The notes beneath the pieces were generated by a model. That model was not told the origin of the DNA. It ran no database searches and saw nothing but the letters and a program-made list of their open reading frames with translations. Of a stretch of 64,000 nt of DNA, positions 50,919-60,814 are shown in pieces. How positions within the stretch are numbered: the first letter of the stretch is position 1; the number at the start of each line of letters is the position of its first letter. The stretch comes from Candidatus Zixiibacteriota bacterium (GTDB lineage: Bacteria > Zixibacteria > MSB-5A5 > JAABVY01), in NCBI GenBank assembly GCA_011056555.1, contig DSEQ01000027.1:1-64000 (forward strand). The letters are read 5' to 3'. Both the position numbers and the translations under genes were made by a program.

Positions 50919-52451
50919 ATGGATTCAGATAATAAAGCATCGGAAAAATATAATCTCGTCGTTGTCGACGACGAGAAATTTATTTGTGAGATCGTGAAGG
51001 AAGTTCTCTCCGACGATGACAGATACTCAGCACGTTATTTCTCGTCCCCCTCCCGGGCCTTAAATTACATCAACACCCATCCGGTCGATCTGGTCCTGAC
51101 TGATTTCTTCATGGGCCAGCACAGCGGAATGGATATTCTCGAGGCCACGCGCAAACGTCATCCGGAAGCCATTGTGATCATGATGACCGGCCACCCCACG
51201 ATCGAAAATGTGATCTCTGTCCTGAAGCTGGGAGCTTATGATTACATCGTAAAACCATTCAAGCTGGATACGCTTAAGCTCACGGTTGAGAGGGGCCTTA
51301 AGGCTCAGCGGCTGGCCAAGGAGAATATGCACCTGAAAAGCCTGATTTCGCTCTATCAGATCTCCGAGGCGATGGGCTCTACGATTCATCTTGACTCCCT
51401 CCTCAACCTGGTGCTTCAGTCTATAGTCAATGAATTCAATGCCGACCTGGTCTCGATCTCTCTCTGGGATCCGCATCGGGACTGCCTGGCGCTGGAGGCC
51501 TTTTATGGCGATGCGGAACAGATTAAACAGAATCCGCTCCTGTCCGGCAAGTCGGAAATAAACTACAAAGTCTTGAAGGACGCCAAACCGCAGGTGCTGA
51601 ATGAACTTGAGGATTCGCAGGAGAGCGAGGGCACATCCTACACCTCCCTGGTCTGCCATCCGCTGCTGGTGCAGGGCAAAGTCATCGGGACTTTGAATCT
51701 CCTGCGGAACGGGCAGTTCGATATCTTCGGGCTGGGCGATATTCATATGCTCTGGATCCTGGCTTCCAAGGCGGCCACAGCCATCGAGCACTCCCGCCTC
51801 TACAGTGAGCTGGAGCAGGCCTATATCGGCACTATAAGAGCCTTTGCAAATGCGGTCGAGGCCCGTGACAACTACACCCGCGGTCATACCGAGAGGGTCT
51901 ACAGGATCGCCTCAATGATCGTCCGGGCGCTGGGCTGGTCCGAGGAACAGATGAAGAATCTCTACATGGGCTGCATACTTCACGATATCGGTAAAATCGG
52001 TGTGCCCGATTCAATCCTCAATAAGCCGGGACGTCTCAATGACGAAGAACGCAGTATCATGCAGATGCATCCCGAGACGGGAGTGAAGATGCTGGAGGGC
52101 ATTCCCATGCTGGAACCGGCCTTGCCCTATATCCTCTATCATCATGAGCAGTACGACGGCAGCGGCTACCCGCTGGGGCTCAAGGGCGGCAATATTCCTA
52201 TCGAGGGGAGAATCCTGGCCATAGCCGATACTGTCGATGCCATCCTGACCAATCGTCCCTATCGCAGAGGCGCTTCACTCGAGAAGGTTTCCCGGGAACT
52301 TATCGAGTGCAGTTCCGGGCAATTCGATCCGGAATTGGTCAAGATTTTCCTGAATGTGCTCGGGGAACATAAGGATGAACTTACCGCGATTTACGGCACC
52401 CTGCAGGAGCACGAAAACAATATTCTAACACCCCAGTCCGCCGCCCAGTAA
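50919..52451 (+). CDS. response regulator with GAF and HD-GYP domains (c-di-GMP phosphodiesterase)
   Basis: The receiver domain has Asp62 (LVLTDFFMG), MMTGHPT and Lys in IVKPF. A GAF-like domain (about residues 150-290) and an HD-GYP domain follow. The HD-GYP motifs are complete: HTERVYRIA, HDIGKIGVPDSILNKPG and HHEQYDGSGYPLGL, so hydrolysis of cyclic di-GMP is expected. I chose the ATG at 50919, which gives the usual short lead into the receiver; a longer frame extends upstream without support. It lies divergent from the PadR gene. No histidine kinase is adjacent. Confidence 0.9.
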   Translation: MDSDNKASEKYNLVVVDDEKFICEIVKEVLSDDDRYSARYFSSPSRALNYINTHPVDLVLTDFFMGQHSGMDILEATRKRHPEAIVIMMTGHPTIENVISVLKLGAYDYIVKPFKLDTLKLTVERGLKAQRLAKENMHLKSLISLYQISEAMGSTIHLDSLLNLVLQSIVNEFNADLVSISLWDPHRDCLALEAFYGDAEQIKQNPLLSGKSEINYKVLKDAKPQVLNELEDSQESEGTSYTSLVCHPLLVQGKVIGTLNLLRNGQFDIFGLGDIHMLWILASKAATAIEHSRLYSELEQAYIGTIRAFANAVEARDNYTRGHTERVYRIASMIVRALGWSEEQMKNLYMGCILHDIGKIGVPDSILNKPGRLNDEERSIMQMHPETGVKMLEGIPMLEPALPYILYHHEQYDGSGYPLGLKGGNIPIEGRILAIADTVDAILTNRPYRRGASLEKVSRELIECSSGQFDPELVKIFLNVLGEHKDELTAIYGTLQEHENNILTPQSAAQ

Positions 52452-52460
52452 ATCCCGCGT

Positions 52461-53564
52461 TCACTGAACTATCACAAACTTCAAGGGAATCGGAATGAAG
52501 GTCAAGATGAACAGCGCGATCGAGACCCAGCCCAGGATTACTCGCTTCTGATCCAGCTCGACCTCGTCGTTCATGGTGGGCGGATGCTTCAATTTTATAA
52601 TGACCACAGCCAAAAAGCCCCACACAAACCAGCCCGGCCAGAAGAAGCCCATAACCACCAAACCTGCTACGATAATCCAGGCCAGGTAAAACTGCAGCTT
52701 CCTCCCGAAAAGGGCGTAGGTTATGTGACCGCCGTCGAGCTGTCCCACCGGCATTAGGTTTATCATGGTCACGAACAGCCCCACCCATCCGGCAAATATG
52801 GTGGGGGACATGATGAGCGTATAGCCCTCGGGTATGGGGGGCACTATCAATATTTTCAGGAAATAATAGACCAGCGACTGACCCATCAGGAGATGCCCCG
52901 TTCCGAGGGGCTGGTCGCCGATGTTGATGATCTGCGCATTGGAAAAACCAATCGCCAGGATTATCACCGCCGGTACGAAACCGGCCAATGGTCCGGCCGC
53001 GCCCACATCAAAAAGCTCGCGCCGGGTCTTGAAGGGAGAGCGGGATTTAATGATCGCCCCCAGGGTGCCGATCAGGGTCGGGGCGGGGATAAAATAGGGC
53101 AGGCTGACATCAGCCTTGTTTCTGCGCGCAGCCAGGTAATGACCGAACTCATGGAAGAGCAGGATGGGCATCAGGGCGAGCGCAAACTTGATTCCCTCCG
53201 CCATAAGGCCGAAATCCCGGAAGATCTCGGATTCGTATTTGATATAACCGTAGGCGATTATCATGGAGGCCAGGGTCAGGACGAAGAGCAGGATGTTGAG
53301 CCAGGGTATTTTGGTGCCCTGGGGCCGGATATCTTTGGCCACGATCAGGAGCGAATCGCCGTCCTGAAAAAATGCCAGGTAAAAACCGGCTTCGAAGGCC
53401 TGTTTGGAGAGCTTGTCCTGGAAATCCTCCAGGGGCACTTTAGGAACGGTTTTGAAGATAAGGTCCTCGCCGCGGTGATAGATTGCTTCCACGGCCACAT
53501 ATTCTCTGAAGATGGGGTAGAGCAGCTTGCCCGCTTTGCGGAGTTCTTCGTTATTGTCCGGCAT
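52461..53564 (-). CDS. site-2 protease-like membrane metallopeptidase (M50)
   Basis: An intramembrane zinc protease of about 367 residues with seven or eight membrane helices. HEFGH (138-142) provides two zinc ligands, and NLMPVGQLDGGHITYALFG provides the third (Asp). The soluble N-terminal 80 residues are followed by helices, and GAAGPLAGF is the conserved family loop. The architecture resembles the EGY/S2P subgroup more than RseP, since no PDZ domain was seen. It would cleave membrane-bound regulators or signal remnants. It runs convergent with the HD-GYP gene, only 9 bases apart. Confidence 0.87.
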   Translation of the reverse strand: MPDNNEELRKAGKLLYPIFREYVAVEAIYHRGEDLIFKTVPKVPLEDFQDKLSKQAFEAGFYLAFFQDGDSLLIVAKDIRPQGTKIPWLNILLFVLTLASMIIAYGYIKYESEIFRDFGLMAEGIKFALALMPILLFHEFGHYLAARRNKADVSLPYFIPAPTLIGTLGAIIKSRSPFKTRRELFDVGAAGPLAGFVPAVIILAIGFSNAQIINIGDQPLGTGHLLMGQSLVYYFLKILIVPPIPEGYTLIMSPTIFAGWVGLFVTMINLMPVGQLDGGHITYALFGRKLQFYLAWIIVAGLVVMGFFWPGWFVWGFLAVVIIKLKHPPTMNDEVELDQKRVILGWVSIALFILTFIPIPLKFVIVQ

Positions 53565-53602
53565 AGAGGTATCGGTTCCAGGTTAAAAAATCAAATCTAA
53601 GC

Positions 53603-53639
53603 AAAAAAAAAGGGAAAGCAAGCAAAACTTGCTTTCCCT
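53603..53639 (-). terminator. terminator of the PQQ-propeller/dockerin gene
   Basis: On the minus strand AGGGAAAGCAAG pairs with CTTGCTTTCCCT around a 5-base loop, followed by nine T's. Confidence 0.92.
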
Positions 53640-53660
53640 GAATCTATCAGAATCGATGAA

Positions 53661-56600
53661 TTACCTGACAACCCAGTCGCCCATCGGCAGCGGACCGCCC
53701 ATGAACAGATAGTTGAACAGATAATCAACGTCTAATTGATCGACAGCGCCGTCAGCATTGACATCGCCCAGATACAGGAACGGATGCGGGTAGCAGCCGC
53801 AGCCTGCAACATAGCAGTTCAGCACGCAGAGGTCGAGGATGTTAATGACATTGTCGTCATTGACATCGCCGCGGCCAAAGCCTGCGAACTTGTTGGCGAA
53901 GTTCATGACTGCGCCTATGTCAGCGCCGGGTGCGGTGGCATCGTTAAATCCGAAGACCACAATACCGCCCTTAAGCACGGCGTCGCCATCAACGAACTGC
54001 TTGTCCGCAACCAGAATGCCTGACATATCCTGACCGGGATTGACACCCACTTCGGTGCCAGGATAGTAGCAGTCTGTATACGGCGGGCAGTCGTCGATGA
54101 AATTGAAGAATGAGTCGGTAATTATGCCGTCATAGACCACAGGATCGTTGGCGATAGCAAATGTTCCATAGGCGCCCATGGTGGGACTGCCGTCTGTGAA
54201 CAGGTTGCCTGCCATCGGAACTGCACCGCAGCCGTACTGGTATTCCGGAGCGGTGTTGTCGAACATCCTGTAGGCGCTGAGGCCGTCACCGATCAAACCA
54301 ACCTGGACGTTTGCGCCATAGTCAGCGATATCCCAATCTGCGTAGGTACCCCAGTACAGATCGGCCGGAACAGGATCGGAACCGCGATTCTGCAGTTCAA
54401 CATAGATATACTTGAAGTTGTTGAAGAGCACATCGTGTCCGCCATACTCCTTGACAAACATTTCCAGACCGATGGTAGCGTCAGGATCAAAAGCACCGCC
54501 GGCATCCTTCAACGAGTCAATAAAGGATCCGCTGAAGCGGTCGCCGCTGATGGTCCTGTCGAGACCGGTGGCATTGTAAATGTCAGCCGTGAATGTACCA
54601 AAGTCACAGACGCTATTGGGCTCGAAACCGTTAATGCCGCTCACCTCATCCAACCAGGCAATATGATCATCTTCATAACCATAGAACCAGGAATAATGAT
54701 AGGCGAAGTCCGTCAGGCCGTCAATTGAGAAGGCATCCGAAGGACCGGCATCGGACATCCAGCCGTCGTTGTTGACATAGGATGTGTTCTGGAGCGCATC
54801 GCCGAAGTCAATATAGCCGTCACAGAATGCAAAACCCTTCACGGCTACGACTGTAACCGAGGTCTGGGGTGAGGCATGCGGATAGGGCGAATTGTCTTCG
54901 GGATTGAAGTCAGGATCATCCGAGTCGATAGTGACCTCGAAGGGATTCGGACCGCGTTCCATCAAAGCGGGATCGAGTACGAACTCCTGGTTGTGAACGG
55001 CGCCTGCAGGCAGTACGCCTGAGGCGGTCGTAGCGCCACCGGGGAATCTGACAAATTCAGCAGCTCTGGAAATATTGCCCAGGCTGTTGTCTTTGCCCTC
55101 GAATACGTCGTTCACGAGACCCTGCGCAATCATCTCCGCCTGGTATTTCTCGTTCTCGAACACTTCCGGGTACTTGGCGGGACCGCTGCCTATGTCTGCC
55201 AGGATACCGTCTTTAGCCGTGACGATCTCTATATCCCAGGTAAGCGGAGCGCTGCCTGTATTCTCAAACAGATCTCCGAATCTGGAAATAGGATAGGTGT
55301 CAATGAATGACACGGCGTCAAGCAAAACGACAGGTTCCGGAACATGCAGACGAGGACGATCCGGGCCGATATAGAAGCAGAATACCTTACCGTTTTCGTT
55401 ACCGTAGTCGGAATCGATGGTGGCAACGATTACGTAATCCTGGTCGGCATATTCGGCCACGGCGTTACCAAGCACGCCGCCCGAGAAGCGATACTTCAGG
55501 AGAACGTTACCGTTCATGGCATTAATAACTCTCCAGGTTCCCTGGCTCCAGATGTAACCCGCAAACAGATAGGGGTCGCATGTGCCTGCAAAGGAGTTAC
55601 TGGAAATTGCCCATCTGTCGCCGACATGGTTTACGAAATCGCCATACCAGGCCAGCGCACCGCCGAGAGAGAAGTTTCTGGTCGAGCAGTACTGATAGTT
55701 AGCCGGCGAATATGGTCCCCATGCGGCCTGACCGGGGGTCGCCGCGCCGCCCACCGTGATTCTGTTCCACGGCTGAGGCATAACGACAGGGGTAACATAG
55801 ACAGGGGCATGGATCAGGTTCCAGCTGGCCCAGAGCGGAGTCATGTCGGCAGCATTTACCTTCATCAACAGGGCCTGGGTCGCACCGACAAATGTCGGAA
55901 TTGTACCGGCCACATAGAGGGCGTCCTCTTCTGAGTTGTAGACCGGAGCGACATCGAACCACTCATTACCGGCACCACCTTCGTAGCCGGCCCATGTGGC
56001 AATTGTCGAACCGTCAAGAGCCGAAATCTTGTAAACCGTACCACCGGGACCAGCCCCGGCATCGGACGTGCCTACAAACAGGTCGGTTCCGTCTGAACTC
56101 GGTGAGAACACGATTCCCTGGTCGAGCATCACATTCCAGACATCAGCGCCGGTCAATTTATCCAAAGCGTATAAAACGCCGAAGCTGGTGCCGAAATAGA
56201 CGTTATCGCCCAGGATCACAGGTACGGTGTACTGCATTTCACCGGTCATACCGCTGATGCCGCCCGGCAGCGGACTGCCCAGATCGGCATGGCGGACCCA
56301 GATGGTGTCGCCGGTAAATGCATCAGCACAAACAATACCTTCGTTTAACGATGAGCGGCCGGTGCCGAAGTAGATTCTTCCATCTTCAACTGTCGGCGTA
56401 GTGACCATATAGTTGTTGGCATTGCCCATGAATACCTGATAATCCGGATGGAATCCGGCCACAGGGTTACCTGTCTGCCAGACCAGAGCACCGGTATAGA
56501 TATCCAGAGCAACGATCTCATCGTAAGTGGCGATGTAGACTAATTCGTTAGCGATCACGGGATGGCCGTAGGCAATCAGGTTGTCACCCTGCCACTCCCA

Positions 56601-57458
56601 GAGTTTTCCGAAGTTGGTAAGATCGCCGATGATGTTGGTAGAATAACCTGTTCTGCCATAGTTCTGGCCATGAGTGGGCCATTCCTGATTAGCCGGACAG
56701 GTGTAGGCGGGAACCTCACAGCAGATCTCAGCGAAAAGCTGCCAGTTGATAGCATCATCCACATCCATATTCAGGTAGGCATGATAACCGGCAGGCGCGT
56801 AGTATGCTAATCCTCTTCCTTCTACTTCATCAGGACAGGTGCCGCCATTGGCCACGAGCACGTCCTCGGTCAGAGCACCGAATGCTTCCGCCGGGTCAAT
56901 GGGTTCCACAGCCACAAATACATCTTCTTCCTGATTAAATGTCACGCCTCCGGCGGGCCATCCAGGAAGAGCCGATGCTGTGATGATATTAGGATAGAAG
57001 ACGAGATCGCTCTGTGCAACTTCCAGTTCAAATATACGGCCGCCATCAACCGGATTCATATCATCAGGATAATCATCGTATACAGGATCTTCCCGATAGA
57101 CAACAATCCTGACGCCCTGGGTAAGAGCACCCAGGTCGAGAAGGTAGAATTGTATGTCGTTAATATAGCACATCTCGGTCGTGGTCGGGCTGAATCGAAC
57201 CATGAAGTCCTGGATTGCGCCCGTCCCCTGTATTGTGAAATAGTATGTAGGACCGCTGCATGTGTAGTCCTGAACGGCACAATCGGTATCACTCGGTACC
57301 TTGTAAGGGGCAGGTGGAACAGGATTCGGAATCAGTGCGCCAGCGTCAGTATCCAGAATCACATCTTCTTTCACAGGAGGATTACCAGTATCGGCTAATG
57401 CAAAGTTACCAACTACAAAACTCAAAGCAACTAATGCAATCAAGAGTTTTTTAATCAT
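53661..57458 (-). CDS. large secreted PQQ-like beta-propeller protein with C-terminal dockerin
   Basis: A 1,265-residue exported protein. The signal peptide is KLLIALVALSFVVGNFALA. About residues 75-255 are a beta-rich domain. Residues of about 275-690 contain PQQ-like propeller repeats (ANELVYIATYDEIVALDIYTG, DGRIYFGTGRSS, GDNVYFGTSFGVLYALDKLTG, DLFVGTSDAG). Beta-sandwich domains follow. The end is a two-loop dockerin-like module (GDVNDDNVINILDLCVLNCY and GDVNADGAVDQLDVDYLFNYLF) with an unusual cysteine-rich insert (CYVAGCGCYPHP). AAGGAGG precedes the ATG. It is likely a surface or extracellular binding protein. PQQ cofactor ligands were not seen, so enzyme activity is not claimed. Confidence 0.85.
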   Translation of the reverse strand: MIKKLLIALVALSFVVGNFALADTGNPPVKEDVILDTDAGALIPNPVPPAPYKVPSDTDCAVQDYTCSGPTYYFTIQGTGAIQDFMVRFSPTTTEMCYINDIQFYLLDLGALTQGVRIVVYREDPVYDDYPDDMNPVDGGRIFELEVAQSDLVFYPNIITASALPGWPAGGVTFNQEEDVFVAVEPIDPAEAFGALTEDVLVANGGTCPDEVEGRGLAYYAPAGYHAYLNMDVDDAINWQLFAEICCEVPAYTCPANQEWPTHGQNYGRTGYSTNIIGDLTNFGKLWEWQGDNLIAYGHPVIANELVYIATYDEIVALDIYTGALVWQTGNPVAGFHPDYQVFMGNANNYMVTTPTVEDGRIYFGTGRSSLNEGIVCADAFTGDTIWVRHADLGSPLPGGISGMTGEMQYTVPVILGDNVYFGTSFGVLYALDKLTGADVWNVMLDQGIVFSPSSDGTDLFVGTSDAGAGPGGTVYKISALDGSTIATWAGYEGGAGNEWFDVAPVYNSEEDALYVAGTIPTFVGATQALLMKVNAADMTPLWASWNLIHAPVYVTPVVMPQPWNRITVGGAATPGQAAWGPYSPANYQYCSTRNFSLGGALAWYGDFVNHVGDRWAISSNSFAGTCDPYLFAGYIWSQGTWRVINAMNGNVLLKYRFSGGVLGNAVAEYADQDYVIVATIDSDYGNENGKVFCFYIGPDRPRLHVPEPVVLLDAVSFIDTYPISRFGDLFENTGSAPLTWDIEIVTAKDGILADIGSGPAKYPEVFENEKYQAEMIAQGLVNDVFEGKDNSLGNISRAAEFVRFPGGATTASGVLPAGAVHNQEFVLDPALMERGPNPFEVTIDSDDPDFNPEDNSPYPHASPQTSVTVVAVKGFAFCDGYIDFGDALQNTSYVNNDGWMSDAGPSDAFSIDGLTDFAYHYSWFYGYEDDHIAWLDEVSGINGFEPNSVCDFGTFTADIYNATGLDRTISGDRFSGSFIDSLKDAGGAFDPDATIGLEMFVKEYGGHDVLFNNFKYIYVELQNRGSDPVPADLYWGTYADWDIADYGANVQVGLIGDGLSAYRMFDNTAPEYQYGCGAVPMAGNLFTDGSPTMGAYGTFAIANDPVVYDGIITDSFFNFIDDCPPYTDCYYPGTEVGVNPGQDMSGILVADKQFVDGDAVLKGGIVVFGFNDATAPGADIGAVMNFANKFAGFGRGDVNDDNVINILDLCVLNCYVAGCGCYPHPFLYLGDVNADGAVDQLDVDYLFNYLFMGGPLPMGDWVVR

Positions 57459-58125
57459 TTACTTCCTCCTTAAAGACTTAGGAATATAGATTGTGTGTTA
57501 ACCATAAACCTTTTACGGCTATCAAACCGAGAGCAAATTGTTAGCTGCATTAGGACTAAAATCCAATCTCAGCTTGTGGGGCCAATTCTTCATTCTTGTC
57601 TAGGGAATTTGAATCGGCACTCCAGGTTAACAACTTTACTTCCTAAATTACGGAGTCGGGATAGGCTGCAGAGTTCACACTCTTCAGATTTTCCCATTTG
57701 GTCAGAATTCAAAGCTTTTCAACGATTCTTTTATCATCTCAAATCCTCAGATAATTCCTCCTTAAAGGATTAATAATAGACTAATTACTCATTACAGCTA
57801 GTAGTTATGATAAAAGAAATTGAGGTAAAGAAAAGAAGTAGATATAATTGTACCCACTTACCCGATTCAGTTTTTGGGTGCGTCAGTAACAATTGTATCA
57901 AAGAAAGAAGAGTAACTGTTTTTCGGCATAAATTCAAGCCACTAAACCTATACCGATTTTCTCAAGCCGCTAACATGGTAATAGATATTATTTTTTTGTC
58001 AAGCTAAAAATAAATAGAATTTTTTAAAAAACCAATAAAATCAAGGCCTCACGGGGAATCTCTGCTCAAAATCTGAACAACAAGGAGCATTTTTTGAGGT
58101 CCGAAACGGCGCCAAACCGGTTAAT

Positions 58126-58176
58126 TGTCGAGCGAGGTCTTGATTCACCGGAGGCGCATTGTGACCTCGCTCGACA
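58126..58176. repeat. perfect 14-bp inverted repeat
   Basis: TGTCGAGCGAGGTC (58126-58139) and GACCTCGCTCGACA (58163-58176) are perfect inverse copies around a 23-base loop. There is no T tract, so it is not an obvious terminator. It lies 15 bases before the interspersed repeat and may be part of the same mobile unit. Confidence 0.7.
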
Positions 58177-58191
58177 GGAAAGTCAGGAATC

Positions 58192-58263
58192 GTCATTCCG
58201 AGGAAGTCCCGCCGTGGGAATCTCTTATAAGACAAAAAGATTCTTCGCGTCGCTCAGAATGAC
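58192..58263. repeat. interspersed palindromic repeat, copy 2
   Basis: It begins GTCATTCCGAG and ends CTCAGAATGAC, with AATCTCTTATAAGACAAAAAG in the middle, close to the AATCTCTTATTTGTCTATTAG of the copy at 6692, and the same ATTCTTCGC...CGCTCAGAATGAC right arm. The left arm has diverged (GAAGTCCCGCCGTGGG). Confidence 0.7.
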
Positions 58264-58400
58264 AATTTCATTTGATGCACTTTTCAAACAAGTTCAGAGG
58301 CCCGGAAGCTCCTGGTGACATCTTGTTAGACCGCAGTTTATTACGAGAAAGCAGAGATTAAATCATTGCATAATCATCCCAGCGGAATATATTAAAAGCC

Positions 58401-60791
58401 ATGATAATCAGGCATCTGTCGATCAGAAATTTTCGCAAATACCGGCATCTCGACCTGGTCTTCCCGGACGGTGTCATCGGAGTGGTGGGCCGCAATGGTT
58501 CCGGCAAATCCACTCTGCTGGAGATCTTCGCCTGGCTTTTATATGGCTCTAATGGCTTGAAAACCAAGAATATACAGATATACCCCGATTTTGCCGAGGA
58601 CCGGGGGGAAACCGAAGGGGAGCTGGATTTCAGGATCGGGGAGCAGGATTTCCGCATAAAGAGAGGTTTCAAAAAACCGGCAAAAAGCACCGCGGAGCTT
58701 TACGCCGAAGATAAGATCCTGGCCGCTGGCACCAAGGATGTCAATCGGGAGATCGAGAAGCTCTCCGGCATGGACTGGAAAGCCTTCCAGACCTCCTTCT
58801 ATACCCGCCAGAACGAGCTGAACCTCCTGGGCAGCCTGCAGCCGGCCGAGAGAAGCAAGCGCCTGGAGGAGATGCTGGGTCTTGAAAAGACGAATATTAT
58901 TATTAATAATATAAAGGGCGATCTGAGGTCACTTGAGGGCGAGATAAAAGGCCTCGAGCAGCTTGTCGGCAGGGAACAGGAATACAGGCTCCTGCTCCAC
59001 AAAAAAGAGCAGGAGAAAGAAGCTATTGCCAAATCTGTCAATGATTTGGAGGTGGAATTCGGGGCTCTAGACGAGCTCCTGAAGAAGCTCAAAATATCAT
59101 TTGCAGAGAGCGAGAAGAAGCGCGAGGAATATCAGAAAATCACTTCCGCTCTCGAACTGCAAAGGCATGATCTAAAAAAATCTGAGGAGGACAAAAGCAG
59201 GATCGAAACCCGGATAACGGCGATAGAGGCCCAACGCGACCATTTTGAGGCTCTAAGACAGGAGATTAAGGAGCTTCCGGATGTCCGGCAGGAGCTTAAC
59301 CTGCTTGAAAAACAACAAATTAAGTTCGAGAGCAAAAAGCAGAAGGAAAAACTCCTGACTCAATTGAACCAGTCGCTTCAGTCACAGGTCGTGCGGGGTA
59401 AAGCCCTGAGCGAAACGATCGAGGAGCTCAAAAGCCGGGCCGGGGACATAGATATTATTATTAATAATATTAAGTCTGTCAGCAGCAATCTGGAGCGCTT
59501 ACGGGAGGAGGTCTCCACGCTGCGGGTCGAGAAGGCCGGATTTTCATCCCAGCTGGAGAGGCTGAAAAAGCAGATGGATGATATAGAAGAGCTTGGGCCC
59601 GATGCGGTTTGCAGTTTCTGCCTGAGGCCGTTTGAGGGGGAGATGACCGATATCCAGCAGCATTTCAAGCTGGAGATAAACCGGCTGGAAGTTTCATGGA
59701 AACTGACTTCCGAGAAGCTGGAGGCGAAAGAGCTGAAATTGAGAGAGGCTCAGGCCGAGAAGAAGAAGCTCGAGGATAGCCGCAGCAAGACTCAGGACGT
59801 ACTGAACAAGATTTCCAGCGCGGAGGGGGAGAGGAAGAACCTGCGGGAGAATTTCCGGCAGGGCCAGAACCAGAGAGAGGAACTGGAGGAGGAGCTCAAA
59901 GCATTGGGACAGAGCGACTTCGATCCGGATAAGTATGCCCTGGTTAAGTCCCGGTTCGAGGAGCTGCAGAAGAAAAATACCGAATATGCCGGCCTCAGGG
60001 AGCGTATGGCCAGCCTCGATAATCTCAGGAAAGAACAGGGCGAGCTGGCTGATAGAATCGTTATTATTAATGATAATATCCGGAAACTGGATGAGCAACT
60101 GACGGAGATAGGTTTTGACCGCAATCTCTATCTGCAGGAAAAAGATACGCTTGAAAAGCAAACCCGCGAAAGAGAAATCGCCCGGGACAACCTGTCCAGC
60201 GCGCGCGAGAACCTGGCCGGACTCATGGCCGAGACGCGGGGATATGAGGATCAGTTGAAAAACATTGAAGAGGCCAAAAGCAGGGCCTCAGAAATTACGA
60301 CTGATAAATTCTATCTGGAAAGCCTGATAGAACTGTTGAGGGAACTGAAAACAGAACTTGCTTCCCGCATACGTCCTTTGCTGATAAAGATTTCCAGCAA
60401 CCTCCTGGACCGTATGTCGGACGGCAAGTTCAGCGAACTGGACCTGAACGAGGATTATGAGATATCGATTCGGGATTATGGCGAATTGCAGGAGTTGAAC
60501 CGCTTTTCCGGGGGAGAGCAGGATCTGGCCAACCTCAGCCTGCGTCTGGCGATTTCCAGGCTTCTGGCCCAGTCCTCGCGTTTAGAAGCCGGCTTTTTGA
60601 TCCTGGACGAGGTTTTCGGCAGCCAGGACAGCTTACGGAAGGAGAACATACTGGGCGCAATCGCCGGCCTGCAGGACTTTTTCCGCCAGATTTTTATGGT
60701 GACCCACGTGGAGGATGTGAAAGAAGCGGTGCAGACGTTGATGACTGTCGAAGAGAACAGTGACGGTTCCAGCTCGATCATAGTCGATTAG
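58401..60791 (+). CDS. SbcC/Rad50-like ATPase
   Basis: A 796-residue SMC-like protein. The N-terminal ATPase half has Walker A VGRNGSGKST and the Q-loop region TSFYTRQNELNLLGSLQPAER. Two long coiled coils flank a zinc hook CSFC (Cys404/Cys407, VCSFCLRPF). The C-terminal half has signature RFSGGEQDLANLSLRLA and Walker B GFLILDEVFGSQD. It should pair with an SbcD/Mre11 nuclease to open hairpins and process DNA ends. No such gene is adjacent; the next gene is a thermonuclease homologue. The ATG at 58401 has no strong ribosome site. Three AT-rich palindromes are embedded in the coding sequence. Confidence 0.88.
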   Translation: MIIRHLSIRNFRKYRHLDLVFPDGVIGVVGRNGSGKSTLLEIFAWLLYGSNGLKTKNIQIYPDFAEDRGETEGELDFRIGEQDFRIKRGFKKPAKSTAELYAEDKILAAGTKDVNREIEKLSGMDWKAFQTSFYTRQNELNLLGSLQPAERSKRLEEMLGLEKTNIIINNIKGDLRSLEGEIKGLEQLVGREQEYRLLLHKKEQEKEAIAKSVNDLEVEFGALDELLKKLKISFAESEKKREEYQKITSALELQRHDLKKSEEDKSRIETRITAIEAQRDHFEALRQEIKELPDVRQELNLLEKQQIKFESKKQKEKLLTQLNQSLQSQVVRGKALSETIEELKSRAGDIDIIINNIKSVSSNLERLREEVSTLRVEKAGFSSQLERLKKQMDDIEELGPDAVCSFCLRPFEGEMTDIQQHFKLEINRLEVSWKLTSEKLEAKELKLREAQAEKKKLEDSRSKTQDVLNKISSAEGERKNLRENFRQGQNQREELEEELKALGQSDFDPDKYALVKSRFEELQKKNTEYAGLRERMASLDNLRKEQGELADRIVIINDNIRKLDEQLTEIGFDRNLYLQEKDTLEKQTREREIARDNLSSARENLAGLMAETRGYEDQLKNIEEAKSRASEITTDKFYLESLIELLRELKTELASRIRPLLIKISSNLLDRMSDGKFSELDLNEDYEISIRDYGELQELNRFSGGEQDLANLSLRLAISRLLAQSSRLEAGFLILDEVFGSQDSLRKENILGAIAGLQDFFRQIFMVTHVEDVKEAVQTLMTVEENSDGSSSIIVD

Positions 60792-60813
60792 GGAAGGTTA
60801 TTATTAATAATAA
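58893..60813. repeat. four similar AT-rich palindromes in and after the sbcC-like gene
   Basis: Copies related to ATTATTATTAATAATAT lie at 58893-58912, 59452-59472, 60061-60079 and 60798-60813. The first three encode IIINNI, IIINNI and VIINDNI in the coiled coil. The fourth is intergenic and is a perfect 16-base palindrome. Elsewhere this gene uses varied Ile/Asn codons (ATC, AAC), so the repeated all-AT codons stand out. Confidence 0.6.
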
Positions 60814-60814
60814 T

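Larger units (their letters stand above)
57459..58400. other. 942-base intergenic region
   Basis: AT-rich from 57459 to about 58030, with no convincing gene on either strand. It must hold the promoter of the minus-strand propeller gene. A TTGACA on the minus strand (plus 57997-58002) is the best -35 candidate but has no good -10, and would leave a leader of over 500 bases. From 58126 to 58263 it contains an inverted repeat and an interspersed repeat copy. The rest shows nothing I can name. Confidence 0.5.

Noticed and set aside
51060-51887. 275-codon minus-strand frame inside the HD-GYP regulator gene
   Set aside because: It is a shadow of the receiver and GAF coding sequence; no motif or initiation signal.
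52893-53600. 235-codon plus-strand frame across the site-2 protease gene
   Set aside because: It is antisense to HEFGH and other conserved codons, with no independent signal.
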